Shown here piece after piece: positions 1-6,166 of a stretch of DNA of 7,228 nucleotides (positions are counted from its first letter, which is position 1; the number at the start of each line of letters is the position of its first letter). The DNA is taken from assembly GCA_022822575.1 (NCBI GenBank), contig JAJEBJ010000174.1:1-7228 (forward strand). The letters are read 5' to 3'. A program made the position numbers and the translations under genes. This DNA is from Alphaproteobacteria bacterium (GTDB lineage: Bacteria > Pseudomonadota > Alphaproteobacteria > SP197). The notes beneath the pieces are model-generated. The model saw nothing but the letters and a program-made list of their open reading frames with translations. It searched no databases and was not told the DNA's origin.

Positions 1-196
1 ATCATACTGATGCCGCAGAAGGCCGGCACATGACGATTGCCCGATCAGGCATGAGCTGGCCTTTCGTTGCGTGAGAGTGACTTGCCGGAATTCGATGGCC
101 TCGCTGTTTCCCGCTGCCCTCTCTTGTATCCCGAAACGCGCTTGATTGACGGCCGTGAACACGGTCGAGACGAGCAATGACGACATCCGGCACGGC
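1..196 (-). other. Left-edge stretch after the dehydrogenase gene; possible start of an unidentified downstream gene
   Basis: No recognisable product. On the minus strand, an ATG at 186 (10 bp after the upstream stop codon) opens a frame that runs 62 codons without a stop to the window edge. It begins MSSLLVSTVFTAVNQARFG, with roughly two thirds G+C at third positions by hand count. A second minus frame, from a GTG at 193, also stays open until a TGA at 4-2. Neither start has a clear Shine-Dalgarno sequence, and neither protein resembles a family I know. No hairpin followed by a T-run is visible after the dehydrogenase stop, so the transcript probably continues past the left edge. A run of 62 open codons is weak evidence by itself. 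Confidence 0.2.
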
Positions 197-1309
197 CTAA
201 CTCCCGACATCGTGGACACCGTGGTCGGCGAAGCTGTTCTTGATGAGCGCTTCAAGATGGCTGTAGCCGCTGCCAAGCTGACACTCGATCACCACCATGC
301 GCTTGTAGAAGTGTCCGACCGGCAATTCCCGGGTAATACCCATACCGCCGTGCAGCTGAATGGCTTCCTCAGCATTGATCTTGCCGTACTCACCGATGAG
401 GTACTTGGTGGCTGCAGCGACCCGGGTCGTTTCGGCGCTCAACGGTTCGCGGGCGACATTGCTTGCAAGCAGATAAGCCATGGATCGCGTGAACTCCGAG
501 CGCATGAACATATCGACGGCCCTATGCTGCAGCGCCTGGAAATCCCCGATAGGCCCATCAAACTGCCTGCGGGTCTTGAGGTATTCGACCGTCATATCCA
601 CCAATGCCTGCATTGCGCCGGCGACTTCGGCCGCCAGGGCGGCGATGCCCAACGTCTTTATCAAGCGAATTGCCTGGTGCGCGTCGGCGATGACTGCGTC
701 CCCCGGGAGACTGACATCGCTCAGATCGATATCGGCCACGGCCGCATCGTCAATCGAGATCATGCTCGATACGCTGATTCCCTGGGTGACAGCCGGTACG
801 ACAAACACGGCTTGTTCATCGTCCAGCAGTGCGCTGACCAGAAAGTGTGTTGCCGTACCGCCAAAGGGCACGACCGTCTTTCGACCGGAAAGGCGATATC
901 CATCGGCGGTCCTCCTGGCAGACACGACCGAGTTCTCCGCGATGGCAGGCGCCAGCTGGGCCCGGCCCTCAAGCAATGGCGGCAGCAGTGCTTCCCGTTG
1001 GTCAGGGGACCCGAAGTGAACCAGCACCTGCGTCGACACCAATGCCGACAAGCCAAACGGCGACACCACGAGGTTCCGGCCCATCTCTTCCAACACAACG
1101 GCGGCCTCGACAGCACCGCCGCCGATGCCGCCGTGCTCCTCGGGAACGCAGATGGAAAACCAACCCAATTCCCCGAACTGCCGCCATAGGTCTTCCGAAT
1201 AGCCCTTCGATTGTACCTGCTTGATACGCTCGAGCAGAGGCGCATCCTGAAACAGTCTTTCAGCACTTTCACGCAACATCATCTGAACAGGATCGAATGT
1301 GAAATCCAT
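197..1309 (-). CDS. Acyl-CoA dehydrogenase, FAD-arginine-bearing subunit of a probable heteromeric pair
   Basis: A 370-aa acyl-CoA dehydrogenase-family flavoprotein, normal in length, likely to introduce a trans-2,3 double bond into an acyl-CoA and pass electrons to ETF. The N-terminal helical domain starts MDFTFDPVQMMLRESAERLF. The C-terminal domain has the FAD-contacting segment KTRRQFDGPIGDFQALQH (residues about 245-262) and a second cofactor-contact motif, LHGGMGITRELPVGHFYKR (about 319-337). The usual mid-domain signature (xxTEPxxGSD) is missing: at about 119-145 there is only APAIAENSVVSARRTADGYR. That loss with retention of the RxQF segment is typical of one half of alpha2beta2 dehydrogenases such as mycobacterial ChsE (FadE28/29-type) enzymes. 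ATG at 1309 lies 2 bp after the stop of the partner gene, implying translational coupling. Family assignment is firm; heteromer and substrate are inferred. Confidence 0.95.
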   Translation of the reverse strand: MDFTFDPVQMMLRESAERLFQDAPLLERIKQVQSKGYSEDLWRQFGELGWFSICVPEEHGGIGGGAVEAAVVLEEMGRNLVVSPFGLSALVSTQVLVHFGSPDQREALLPPLLEGRAQLAPAIAENSVVSARRTADGYRLSGRKTVVPFGGTATHFLVSALLDDEQAVFVVPAVTQGISVSSMISIDDAAVADIDLSDVSLPGDAVIADAHQAIRLIKTLGIAALAAEVAGAMQALVDMTVEYLKTRRQFDGPIGDFQALQHRAVDMFMRSEFTRSMAYLLASNVAREPLSAETTRVAAATKYLIGEYGKINAEEAIQLHGGMGITRELPVGHFYKRMVVIECQLGSGYSHLEALIKNSFADHGVHDVGS

Positions 1310-1311
1310 GA

Positions 1312-2490
1312 TCAGAGTCCCAGCACGGCCTTGGCAATGATGTTTTTCTGAATTTCGTTCGACCCGGCATAGATCGATGTCTTTCGGAAATTGAAGCGCG
1401 CGTCAGCCGCATAACACGACAATCGGGGGACTTCCTCGTTCCCATCAGGACGCTTGACGACCGCCTCATCTCCCAACACTCGATGGGCAATCTCGAGTAT
1501 GCGTTGCTGTATTTCGGTTCCCCGTATCTTCAGGAGCGAAGCTTCCGCCCCCAGTTCCTCGACACCATCTTCACCAAACAACATTCGCGCCTCGGTTGCT
1601 TCCAGAGCCATCAGCTCCGCTTCTGCACGAACCAAATCGGCCAAAAGCAGGGTGTGTGCAATTGAACGGGACTTCTCGGGGAACTCTGAATGGATGTGCT
1701 GCTTCAGTCGTTCAAGTGTCGACAGCGAGCGGGAGACTTCAGCGGTACCGAAACGTTCCAGTGTCAGCAAGTACTTGGCCACACTCCAGCCCTGATGCTC
1801 CTCTCCCAGCCGATTGGCGGTCGGCACTCGCACGTCGTCGAAATACACCTGATTGACATTGTGACGATGACCAAAGGTCACGATGGGCTCGACCGTGACA
1901 CCCGGAGACCTCATATCCAGCAAAAGGAAGGTAATGCCGTGCTGTTTCCTGCCCGAGTCGTCGGTCCGGAAAATGCCAAACATCCAGTCAGAAGTATGGC
2001 CATCCGACGTCCACATCTTCGAACCGTTCAGGATGTAGTCGGCACCGTCGACATCAGCGCGGCACTTCAGTGAAGCCAAATCCGAGCCGGCATTGGGTTC
2101 CGAGAAGCCCTGGCACCAACGTTGTTCGCCGTTCAGCATTTTCGGCAGGAACTCAGACTTCTGTTCACTGGTGCCGTACTGCAGAAGGGTGGGACCAATC
2201 ATCATCATCGCGGAGTCCGGTCGCGGCGCGCCGTTCAGGGCCATCTCTCGTTCAAAAGCGTAGTGCAGTTCGTCGCTCCATCCCGTACCGCCGTGCTCTG
2301 CAGGAAATCGCGGCGCAGCCCATCCTTTCTCCGCAAGATTTCGCTGCCATTCATCCATCAGCCTGCGGGGTGGATGGTCGTTCTCCATGAACCCAATTCT
2401 GCGTAATTCTGGCGGTAATTTTTCCGAGCAGAACGCACGGACCCGCTCGCGCAAATCCACCGCTTCGGGCGAGAAAGTAAAGTCGATCAC
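1312..2490 (-). CDS. Acyl-CoA dehydrogenase, catalytic-Glu subunit of a probable heteromeric pair
   Basis: A 392-aa acyl-CoA dehydrogenase. GTG at 2490 is chosen because it overlaps the synthetase stop (GTGA), has GGAGAG five bases upstream, and gives the normal N-terminus (V/M)IDFTFSPEAVDLRERVRAF; a longer reading merely runs into the synthetase gene. Visible motifs are CQGFSEPNAGSDLASL (about 126-141; substrate and flavin binding), GSKMWTSDGHTSDWMFG (middle beta domain), YLLTLERFG (about 240-248) and SIYAGSNEIQKNIIAKAVLG at the C-terminus. Glu245 in LLTLER aligns by context with the catalytic base of isovaleryl-CoA dehydrogenase-type enzymes and ChsE-type large subunits. The arginine/FQ stretch that binds the second FAD face in homomeric enzymes is absent (the region reads EFPEKSRSIAHTLLLADL) but is present in the adjacent subunit. 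The two probably build one shared FAD site; the acyl group is unknown. Confidence 0.95.
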   Translation of the reverse strand: MIDFTFSPEAVDLRERVRAFCSEKLPPELRRIGFMENDHPPRRLMDEWQRNLAEKGWAAPRFPAEHGGTGWSDELHYAFEREMALNGAPRPDSAMMMIGPTLLQYGTSEQKSEFLPKMLNGEQRWCQGFSEPNAGSDLASLKCRADVDGADYILNGSKMWTSDGHTSDWMFGIFRTDDSGRKQHGITFLLLDMRSPGVTVEPIVTFGHRHNVNQVYFDDVRVPTANRLGEEHQGWSVAKYLLTLERFGTAEVSRSLSTLERLKQHIHSEFPEKSRSIAHTLLLADLVRAEAELMALEATEARMLFGEDGVEELGAEASLLKIRGTEIQQRILEIAHRVLGDEAVVKRPDGNEEVPRLSCYAADARFNFRKTSIYAGSNEIQKNIIAKAVLGL

Positions 2491-4574
2491 GGGTTCTCTC
2501 CGGGAGTTTCCTGCTCCGGGCAGGCTAGCACAGCCACCGCATCGACAGCGTATGCCCCTTCGCCTTCGGCGCAAACGACGAGCGGGTTGATTTCGATATC
2601 GTGGAAGCGCCTGGAGTTGGACACGACGCTCTGGAGTGCCATAACCGCATCAACCAATGCATCTACATCGCCTTTGGGCTTGCCGCGAAAGCCATCAATC
2701 AAAGGGAAAGAACGCAGCGATCGAACGGCGTCCAGCACGTCCTCTCGGGTAAACGGGAACAACAGAATTCGCCTGTCATGAAGTAGCTCGGTCAAGACGC
2801 CGCCTGATCCCAGGAGGAGATGTGGACCGCAGATGCTGTCATGCGTGATACCCAGAATGAACTCGCCAACGGCATGGGCTACCATGCGTTCCACAAGAAC
2901 CGCTTCCCCCATGGGCAGGAGATCCGCGGCTGCACTGCGGATCATCGAGGACCCCTGAAGACGCAACCGCACCGCATTCATCTCGGTCTTGTGCAGAATA
3001 TCCCGGCCGATGGCCTTCATGGCGACATCACCACCCAGTTCCGAAGCCGCTTCCTCGGCGGCATCAACTGTACTCACGAGGCGGCCCTCGGGAACGCACA
3101 TGCCAGCGGCGTCCAGGAAACGCTTTGCCTCCCATTCGTTCAGAACCTCACGGCCACCAGACAACGCGTCGTGGCCCTTGAGGGGCGACGCCACCGGTTT
3201 GTCAAACTGGCGCGAAACCTCTGCCGCCTTGGCAATCGCGGTGTACGCGTCGTCGAGGTCGGCAATTGTCAGCAACCCCAATTCACGCGCGCGGAGCGCG
3301 ACGTACTCGGGAAGCCCTTCTGCCATCTGCGAAGCCATTATGCCCGGCTTTCCGCTTGCCTTGATGGCGCGGGCAAAGGCTTCAATGATGACCCACCATT
3401 CACTGTGGTCGACCACGCCTTCCTTCGGCAGGGTCACGAGAAGCATGACGACATCGGCCTTCGCCTCAGCCGTGGCCTCAAGTGTCGGCGCCAGACGGGC
3501 GCCGTTGGCCCAATCAAACGTGTGGATATCGAACGGGTTGGAGATGGTCACCAAGTCGGAAATCGTTGGACGAATGCGTTCAACATCCTCGGCCGTGAAG
3601 GACGGGAACTGAATTGGCGTGTCTACCGCCGCGTCAGCCATCAATGACGCCTCCCCGCCAGAGTAGGCGATGGCCGTTACATCCGTTCCTTTGAGTGGCC
3701 CAAACATGTCGAGCAACTTCGCGGTCTCCAGGAGTTCGGAAATGGATGAGACCACTACCGCCCCGGAACGCTCGGAAAAGGCCTTGAACACGTCATCCGA
3801 ACCGGTCAGCGACGCCGTGTGGGTCATGACCAGCGCCCTACCCATGGGCGACTTGCCGGACTTGAGAATGACGACGGGCTTTCTGGCCTGTTTTGCCTTG
3901 CGCAAGGAACGGTCGAGGGAACCGATATCCGCAACGCCCTCCAGATGCAGCGCAATGACGCTGACCCGCTCGTCATCAACCAGGGCATCGATAAAGTCAC
4001 CGACGTCGACGATCAGCTGATTGCCGACATTGATGATCATCGCCATAGGCAGTGCCCGTGTCTGCGAAGTCACGTTCAGTGCGATTGAGCCGCTCTGTGT
4101 CAGGAGAACTATGCCGCGTTCGACACTCTGGCCGCCGTCGAAGTCAGACCACAGGGCAACCCCATCAAGGTAGTTGATGAGACCGAGACAGTTCGGTCCG
4201 ACCACCGGCATGGTTTCCGCGGCCTCGGTCAGTCTGACAGCATGGCTCTCGCCCAACGGACCGGTTTCAGAAAACCCGGCGGCGTGAACCACGGCGCCAC
4301 CAACGCCAATCTCGGAGAGCTGCGCAACGATCTCGATCGCCGCATCCCGGTTCACGCCGACGAATGCGGCATCAGGCACCTCTGGCAGGGCATCAATTGA
4401 CGGGTAGCACGTCGCGCCTTCCAACACTGTGCGACGAGGATGGACGGCGAAGATCTCGCCCATGAAACCATGCGCCCTCGAGGCATTGACGGCTCTCACC
4501 GCCGTCTCGCCACCCACAACAACGAGAGACTTCGGTCGTAGAAGCCTATCCAGACATCTCACGCCCATGTTCAT
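2487..4574 (-). CDS. NDP-forming acyl-CoA synthetase (fused alpha-beta acetyl-CoA-ligase type)
   Basis: A 695-aa acyl-CoA ligase of the ADP/GDP-forming superfamily, converting a carboxylic acid, CoA and NTP to acyl-CoA, NDP and phosphate via phosphohistidine. It is the usual length for a fused enzyme. In order: CoA-binding Rossmann domain starting LDRLLRPKSLVVVGG (about 8-22); GPNCLGLIN (126-134); ligase domain with THTASLTGSDDVF (251-263), where His252 is the expected phosphorylated histidine; a second ligase domain with YSGGEASLMADA; and a C-terminal ATP-grasp domain from about 478, with DILHKTEMNAV (525-535, swivelling-loop His528), GEFILGITHD, LLLGSGGVLTELL and HDIEINPLVV (658-667). ATG at 4574 (or 4568) fits the family N-terminus; a longer open reading from a TTG at 4718 adds 48 residues with no family character. 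It is first after a 220-bp gap and overlaps the dehydrogenase gene by 4 bp. Acid specificity cannot be read. Confidence 0.95.
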   Translation of the reverse strand: MNMGVRCLDRLLRPKSLVVVGGETAVRAVNASRAHGFMGEIFAVHPRRTVLEGATCYPSIDALPEVPDAAFVGVNRDAAIEIVAQLSEIGVGGAVVHAAGFSETGPLGESHAVRLTEAAETMPVVGPNCLGLINYLDGVALWSDFDGGQSVERGIVLLTQSGSIALNVTSQTRALPMAMIINVGNQLIVDVGDFIDALVDDERVSVIALHLEGVADIGSLDRSLRKAKQARKPVVILKSGKSPMGRALVMTHTASLTGSDDVFKAFSERSGAVVVSSISELLETAKLLDMFGPLKGTDVTAIAYSGGEASLMADAAVDTPIQFPSFTAEDVERIRPTISDLVTISNPFDIHTFDWANGARLAPTLEATAEAKADVVMLLVTLPKEGVVDHSEWWVIIEAFARAIKASGKPGIMASQMAEGLPEYVALRARELGLLTIADLDDAYTAIAKAAEVSRQFDKPVASPLKGHDALSGGREVLNEWEAKRFLDAAGMCVPEGRLVSTVDAAEEAASELGGDVAMKAIGRDILHKTEMNAVRLRLQGSSMIRSAAADLLPMGEAVLVERMVAHAVGEFILGITHDSICGPHLLLGSGGVLTELLHDRRILLFPFTREDVLDAVRSLRSFPLIDGFRGKPKGDVDALVDAVMALQSVVSNSRRFHDIEINPLVVCAEGEGAYAVDAVAVLACPEQETPGENP
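2496..2501 (-). promoter_or_regulatory. Ribosome binding site that decides the GTG start of the dehydrogenase
   Basis: GGAGAG on the minus strand ends five bases before the GTG at 2490, inside the last codons of the synthetase gene. It supports the GTG start over longer readings and indicates coupled translation through the GTGA overlap. Confidence 0.75.
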
Positions 4575-4794
4575 CTGAAGTCGTTTCTGCCCTTCCACAG
4601 AGTCGACCTGAAACCGGCTTGTGTCACGTGACGTTTGATTGCGCAGAGGTAAGAAATGTTCATGCGCAGTACAAACTTCCCGGATGAGAGCAGACACAAT
4701 GCTGACCGACAGGTACAAGTGCCCCCCTGCAATTCGGAACTATGGCGCCCCCCGGCTGCGCCAAACTCAATGCCGCACAAGCCAGCCGTGGTGC
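4575..4794 (-). promoter_or_regulatory. 220-bp intergenic gap, candidate promoter/operator region for the synthetase-dehydrogenase genes
   Basis: This is the only sizeable gap in the gene series. It contains the perfect 10-bp palindrome GTCACGTGAC at 4623-4632, about 50 bp upstream of the synthetase ATG, and a direct repeat TGCGCAG at 4640-4646 and 4663-4669 (23 bp apart, about two helical turns); the TGCGCA core is itself palindromic. A weak GGCGC/GCGCC hairpin lies at about 4744-4762 just after the Nudix stop, but no T-run follows, so I do not call a terminator. I cannot pick a confident -35/-10 pair. GGAAGGGCAG upstream of ATG 4574 is a poor, distant Shine-Dalgarno match. Regulatory function is inferred from position only. 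Confidence 0.35.
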
Positions 4795-5442
4795 CTAGAG
4801 ATAGTCGCAAGTACCGTCTTCGTGGATGACCGTTGGCGTCTCCCCGTGATAGGTGAACACGGGAAGAGGCCGGTTTTTGGGCACGTGACGGACGCCCGCT
4901 GTCCAGATAGCCAATGCCCGGGCCAGCATAAAGCGCGTGACATCTGCAATGGCATCGCTGGCCATTGCAAAATCTGCGGGTCGCCAAGCCACGGCTTCCA
5001 ATTCCCCTGTTGAAGCAGGGCTTCCCTCCAACGATGCTCCGTCGGCGAGAAAGAAATACGCATCAAAACGAATGGGTGACGACTCCGGAGTGATGGCCCT
5101 GCCGACTACATCAAGGTCTTCCAAAGCGCGGAGGTTCAAACCAGTCTCTTCCTCAGTCTCGCGGATTGCCGTGCAAACGGTCGCAAGCGCATCCTGCGAA
5201 GAAACGTGGCGCGTGAGGGCCTTCTCCGTTCCACTGTGCATATGGGTAGAAGGCTGGCGCGCGTAGTCCTGTTCTTCGACGGCACCGCCCGGAAAAACAA
5301 GATAGCCAGGCATAAACCGCAAGTTCTGATTCCGCATGCCAATCAAGACCTCCGGCACTTCACCTTCCCCCCGAAAGAGTATGAGGCTCGTTGCCAGTCG
5401 TGGCTTGACGGGTGCGCTGGTGTCTTCCATTGGTGCAGTCAT
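4795..5442 (-). CDS. Nudix hydrolase, NUDT19-like (possible CoA/acyl-CoA diphosphatase)
   Basis: A 215-aa Nudix hydrolase, expected to cleave a nucleoside diphosphate linked to another group, using Mg or Mn. The core strand reads RLATSLILFRGEGEVPEVLIG, followed by LRFMPGYLVFPGGAVEEQDY (about 41-60) and AIRETEEETGLNL (about 92-104), which supplies the REx2EExG catalytic helix with Glu95, Glu98 and Glu99. The canonical box is interrupted by about 30 extra residues between the GG-x-V-E part and the REx2EE helix, as in NUDT8/NUDT19 relatives; mammalian NUDT19 hydrolyses CoA and acyl-CoAs. The stretch LEAVAWRPADFAMASDAI is a usual C-terminal Nudix segment. ATG 5442 overlaps the preceding stop (ATGA); Met5 is an alternative start, and neither has a strong ribosome binding site. 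Family is firm. A CoA substrate is inferred from the split box and the neighbouring acyl-CoA genes; other nucleotide substrates are possible. Confidence 0.92.
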   Translation of the reverse strand: MTAPMEDTSAPVKPRLATSLILFRGEGEVPEVLIGMRNQNLRFMPGYLVFPGGAVEEQDYARQPSTHMHSGTEKALTRHVSSQDALATVCTAIRETEEETGLNLRALEDLDVVGRAITPESSPIRFDAYFFLADGASLEGSPASTGELEAVAWRPADFAMASDAIADVTRFMLARALAIWTAGVRHVPKNRPLPVFTYHGETPTVIHEDGTCDYL

Positions 5443-6140
5443 CCGATTGCAAACGGGGCATTACAGGTCAGGGTGGCAGTGGGGTCAAACTCGACCAACA
5501 TCGCGCATCGGGACTGCGCCGGGGACTTCGACACGGACTTCGATGACAGGTCTCGTCTGCAGCCAGTTTCGGGAACACTCAATTGATACAACCAACTGGA
5601 TTGGATGTGCAATTTGTGTGATTGGGGGTGTCCGTACTGGTTGAGTGTTCCCTCAACGAGTGCCCCATCGCCTTCATCGTTGAACGCGCGCCCAGCCAAG
5701 CCAGCAGAGACGTCGTACTGCTGGGTGGGGCCTGGCGCGAAGGGTCCGCAAGGAAACCATCGCCTCTTCCCGATCATGCCATCGAAGGCATCCGTACCGT
5801 GCTCTAGGAGGGTGTCGCCGTCAGCGATGTCGATGATCTCGCGATCGTCGAGCACCCTCTGGCCCATGGCTGTGCGCCTGCCGCTCCACCGTGAGAGCCG
5901 CCACGGCGGCAGCTGGCCCTGGCCGTTTCTCGATCCTGGTTGCAATGCTGACAGCCATTTTGCTTCGAGTACTTCTGCGATTCGTCCTTCGACATTTCCA
6001 TCAGCCATGACACGACCCGAATGAGTCCTCATATCGGACTTTCCGAGTTTGAGCGCAACCTGATCATCACAGACAGTCTGCGCCTGTTGTCCTCGAATCA
6101 GAAAGAAGGAGACCAAACCCTGCTTCTCGAGCTGGACCAT
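5439..6140 (-). CDS. Unrecognised 233-aa protein between the flavoenzyme and Nudix genes
   Basis: I do not recognise this product. In favour of a real gene: the frame is open for 233 codons; AGGAGG sits five bases upstream of the ATG at 6140; the start is 26 bp after the flavoenzyme stop; and the stop overlaps the Nudix ATG (ATGA). The middle (residues about 94-125, including RVLDDREIIDIADGDTLLEH) has strongly G/C-biased third positions, as expected for this strand. Against: third-position G+C falls to about 45% by hand count over 5941-6120, the protein is rich in Q, R, G and S, no domain, signal peptide or membrane helix is visible, and the last 50 residues (rich in S, K and R, 5584-5442) have a base pattern that does not favour this frame. 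Five cysteines (24, 131, 194, 212, 226) form no obvious metal motif. It may be a lineage-specific protein, a recently acquired gene, or decayed sequence that happens to stay open. Confidence 0.45.
   Translation of the reverse strand: MVQLEKQGLVSFFLIRGQQAQTVCDDQVALKLGKSDMRTHSGRVMADGNVEGRIAEVLEAKWLSALQPGSRNGQGQLPPWRLSRWSGRRTAMGQRVLDDREIIDIADGDTLLEHGTDAFDGMIGKRRWFPCGPFAPGPTQQYDVSAGLAGRAFNDEGDGALVEGTLNQYGHPQSHKLHIQSSWLYQLSVPETGCRRDLSSKSVSKSPAQSRCAMLVEFDPTATLTCNAPFAIG
5571..5652. repeat. Perfect 12-bp inverted repeat with a 58-bp AT-richer spacer
   Basis: GGGAACACTCAA at 5571-5582 is the exact reverse complement of TTGAGTGTTCCC at 5641-5652. The spacer (5583-5640) is visibly poorer in G+C than its surroundings. 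The right arm also forms a small hairpin with the adjoining bases: GTTGAG at 5640-5645 with CTCAAC at 5652-5657, loop TGTTCC. The two pairings are mutually exclusive in RNA. The repeat lies inside the 3' part of the unrecognised gene, about 130 bp upstream of the Nudix start. No clear target-site duplication flanks it. Confidence 0.6.
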
Positions 6141-6145
6141 CTCAT

Positions 6146-6152
6146 CCTCCTA
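6146..6152 (-). promoter_or_regulatory. Strong Shine-Dalgarno sequence for the unrecognised gene
   Basis: TAGGAGG on the minus strand, followed by five bases (ATGAG) and the ATG at 6140. It is the best ribosome binding site in the window and the main reason to take the 233-codon frame seriously. The first ATG after it (in GGATGAG, too close to the site) opens only a short frame ending in TGA. Confidence 0.7.
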
Positions 6153-6166
6153 GGCCAGCCGAGAAC

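Noticed and set aside
146..1189. 347-codon plus-strand open frame opposite the left-most dehydrogenase
   Set aside because: It lies antisense to a clear acyl-CoA dehydrogenase, and its translation has no family character; it is a shadow produced by the codon bias of the real gene.
2820..3647. 275-codon plus-strand open frame opposite the synthetase gene
   Set aside because: It is fully antisense to the ATP-grasp half of a well-supported NDP-forming synthetase, and its product resembles no known protein.
4575..4718. N-terminal extension of the synthetase from a TTG at 4718 (48 extra residues)
   Set aside because: The family starts a few residues before the LDRLLRPKS segment, which the ATG at 4574 provides; the extension has no recognisable character and consists of the intergenic gap.
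4744..4762. GGCGC/GCGCC hairpin after the Nudix stop as a Rho-independent terminator
   Set aside because: The stem is only 5 bp, the loop is long, and no T-run follows on the transcribed strand.
5571..5652. MITE or other small mobile element bounded by the 12-bp inverted repeat
   Set aside because: No convincing target-site duplication is visible, and copy number cannot be judged from one window; it is kept only as a repeat.
5605..6024. 139-codon plus-strand open frame rich in S, P and R
   Set aside because: Its third positions coincide with those of the minus-strand 233-codon frame, and its composition matches the antisense shadows seen opposite the certain genes.
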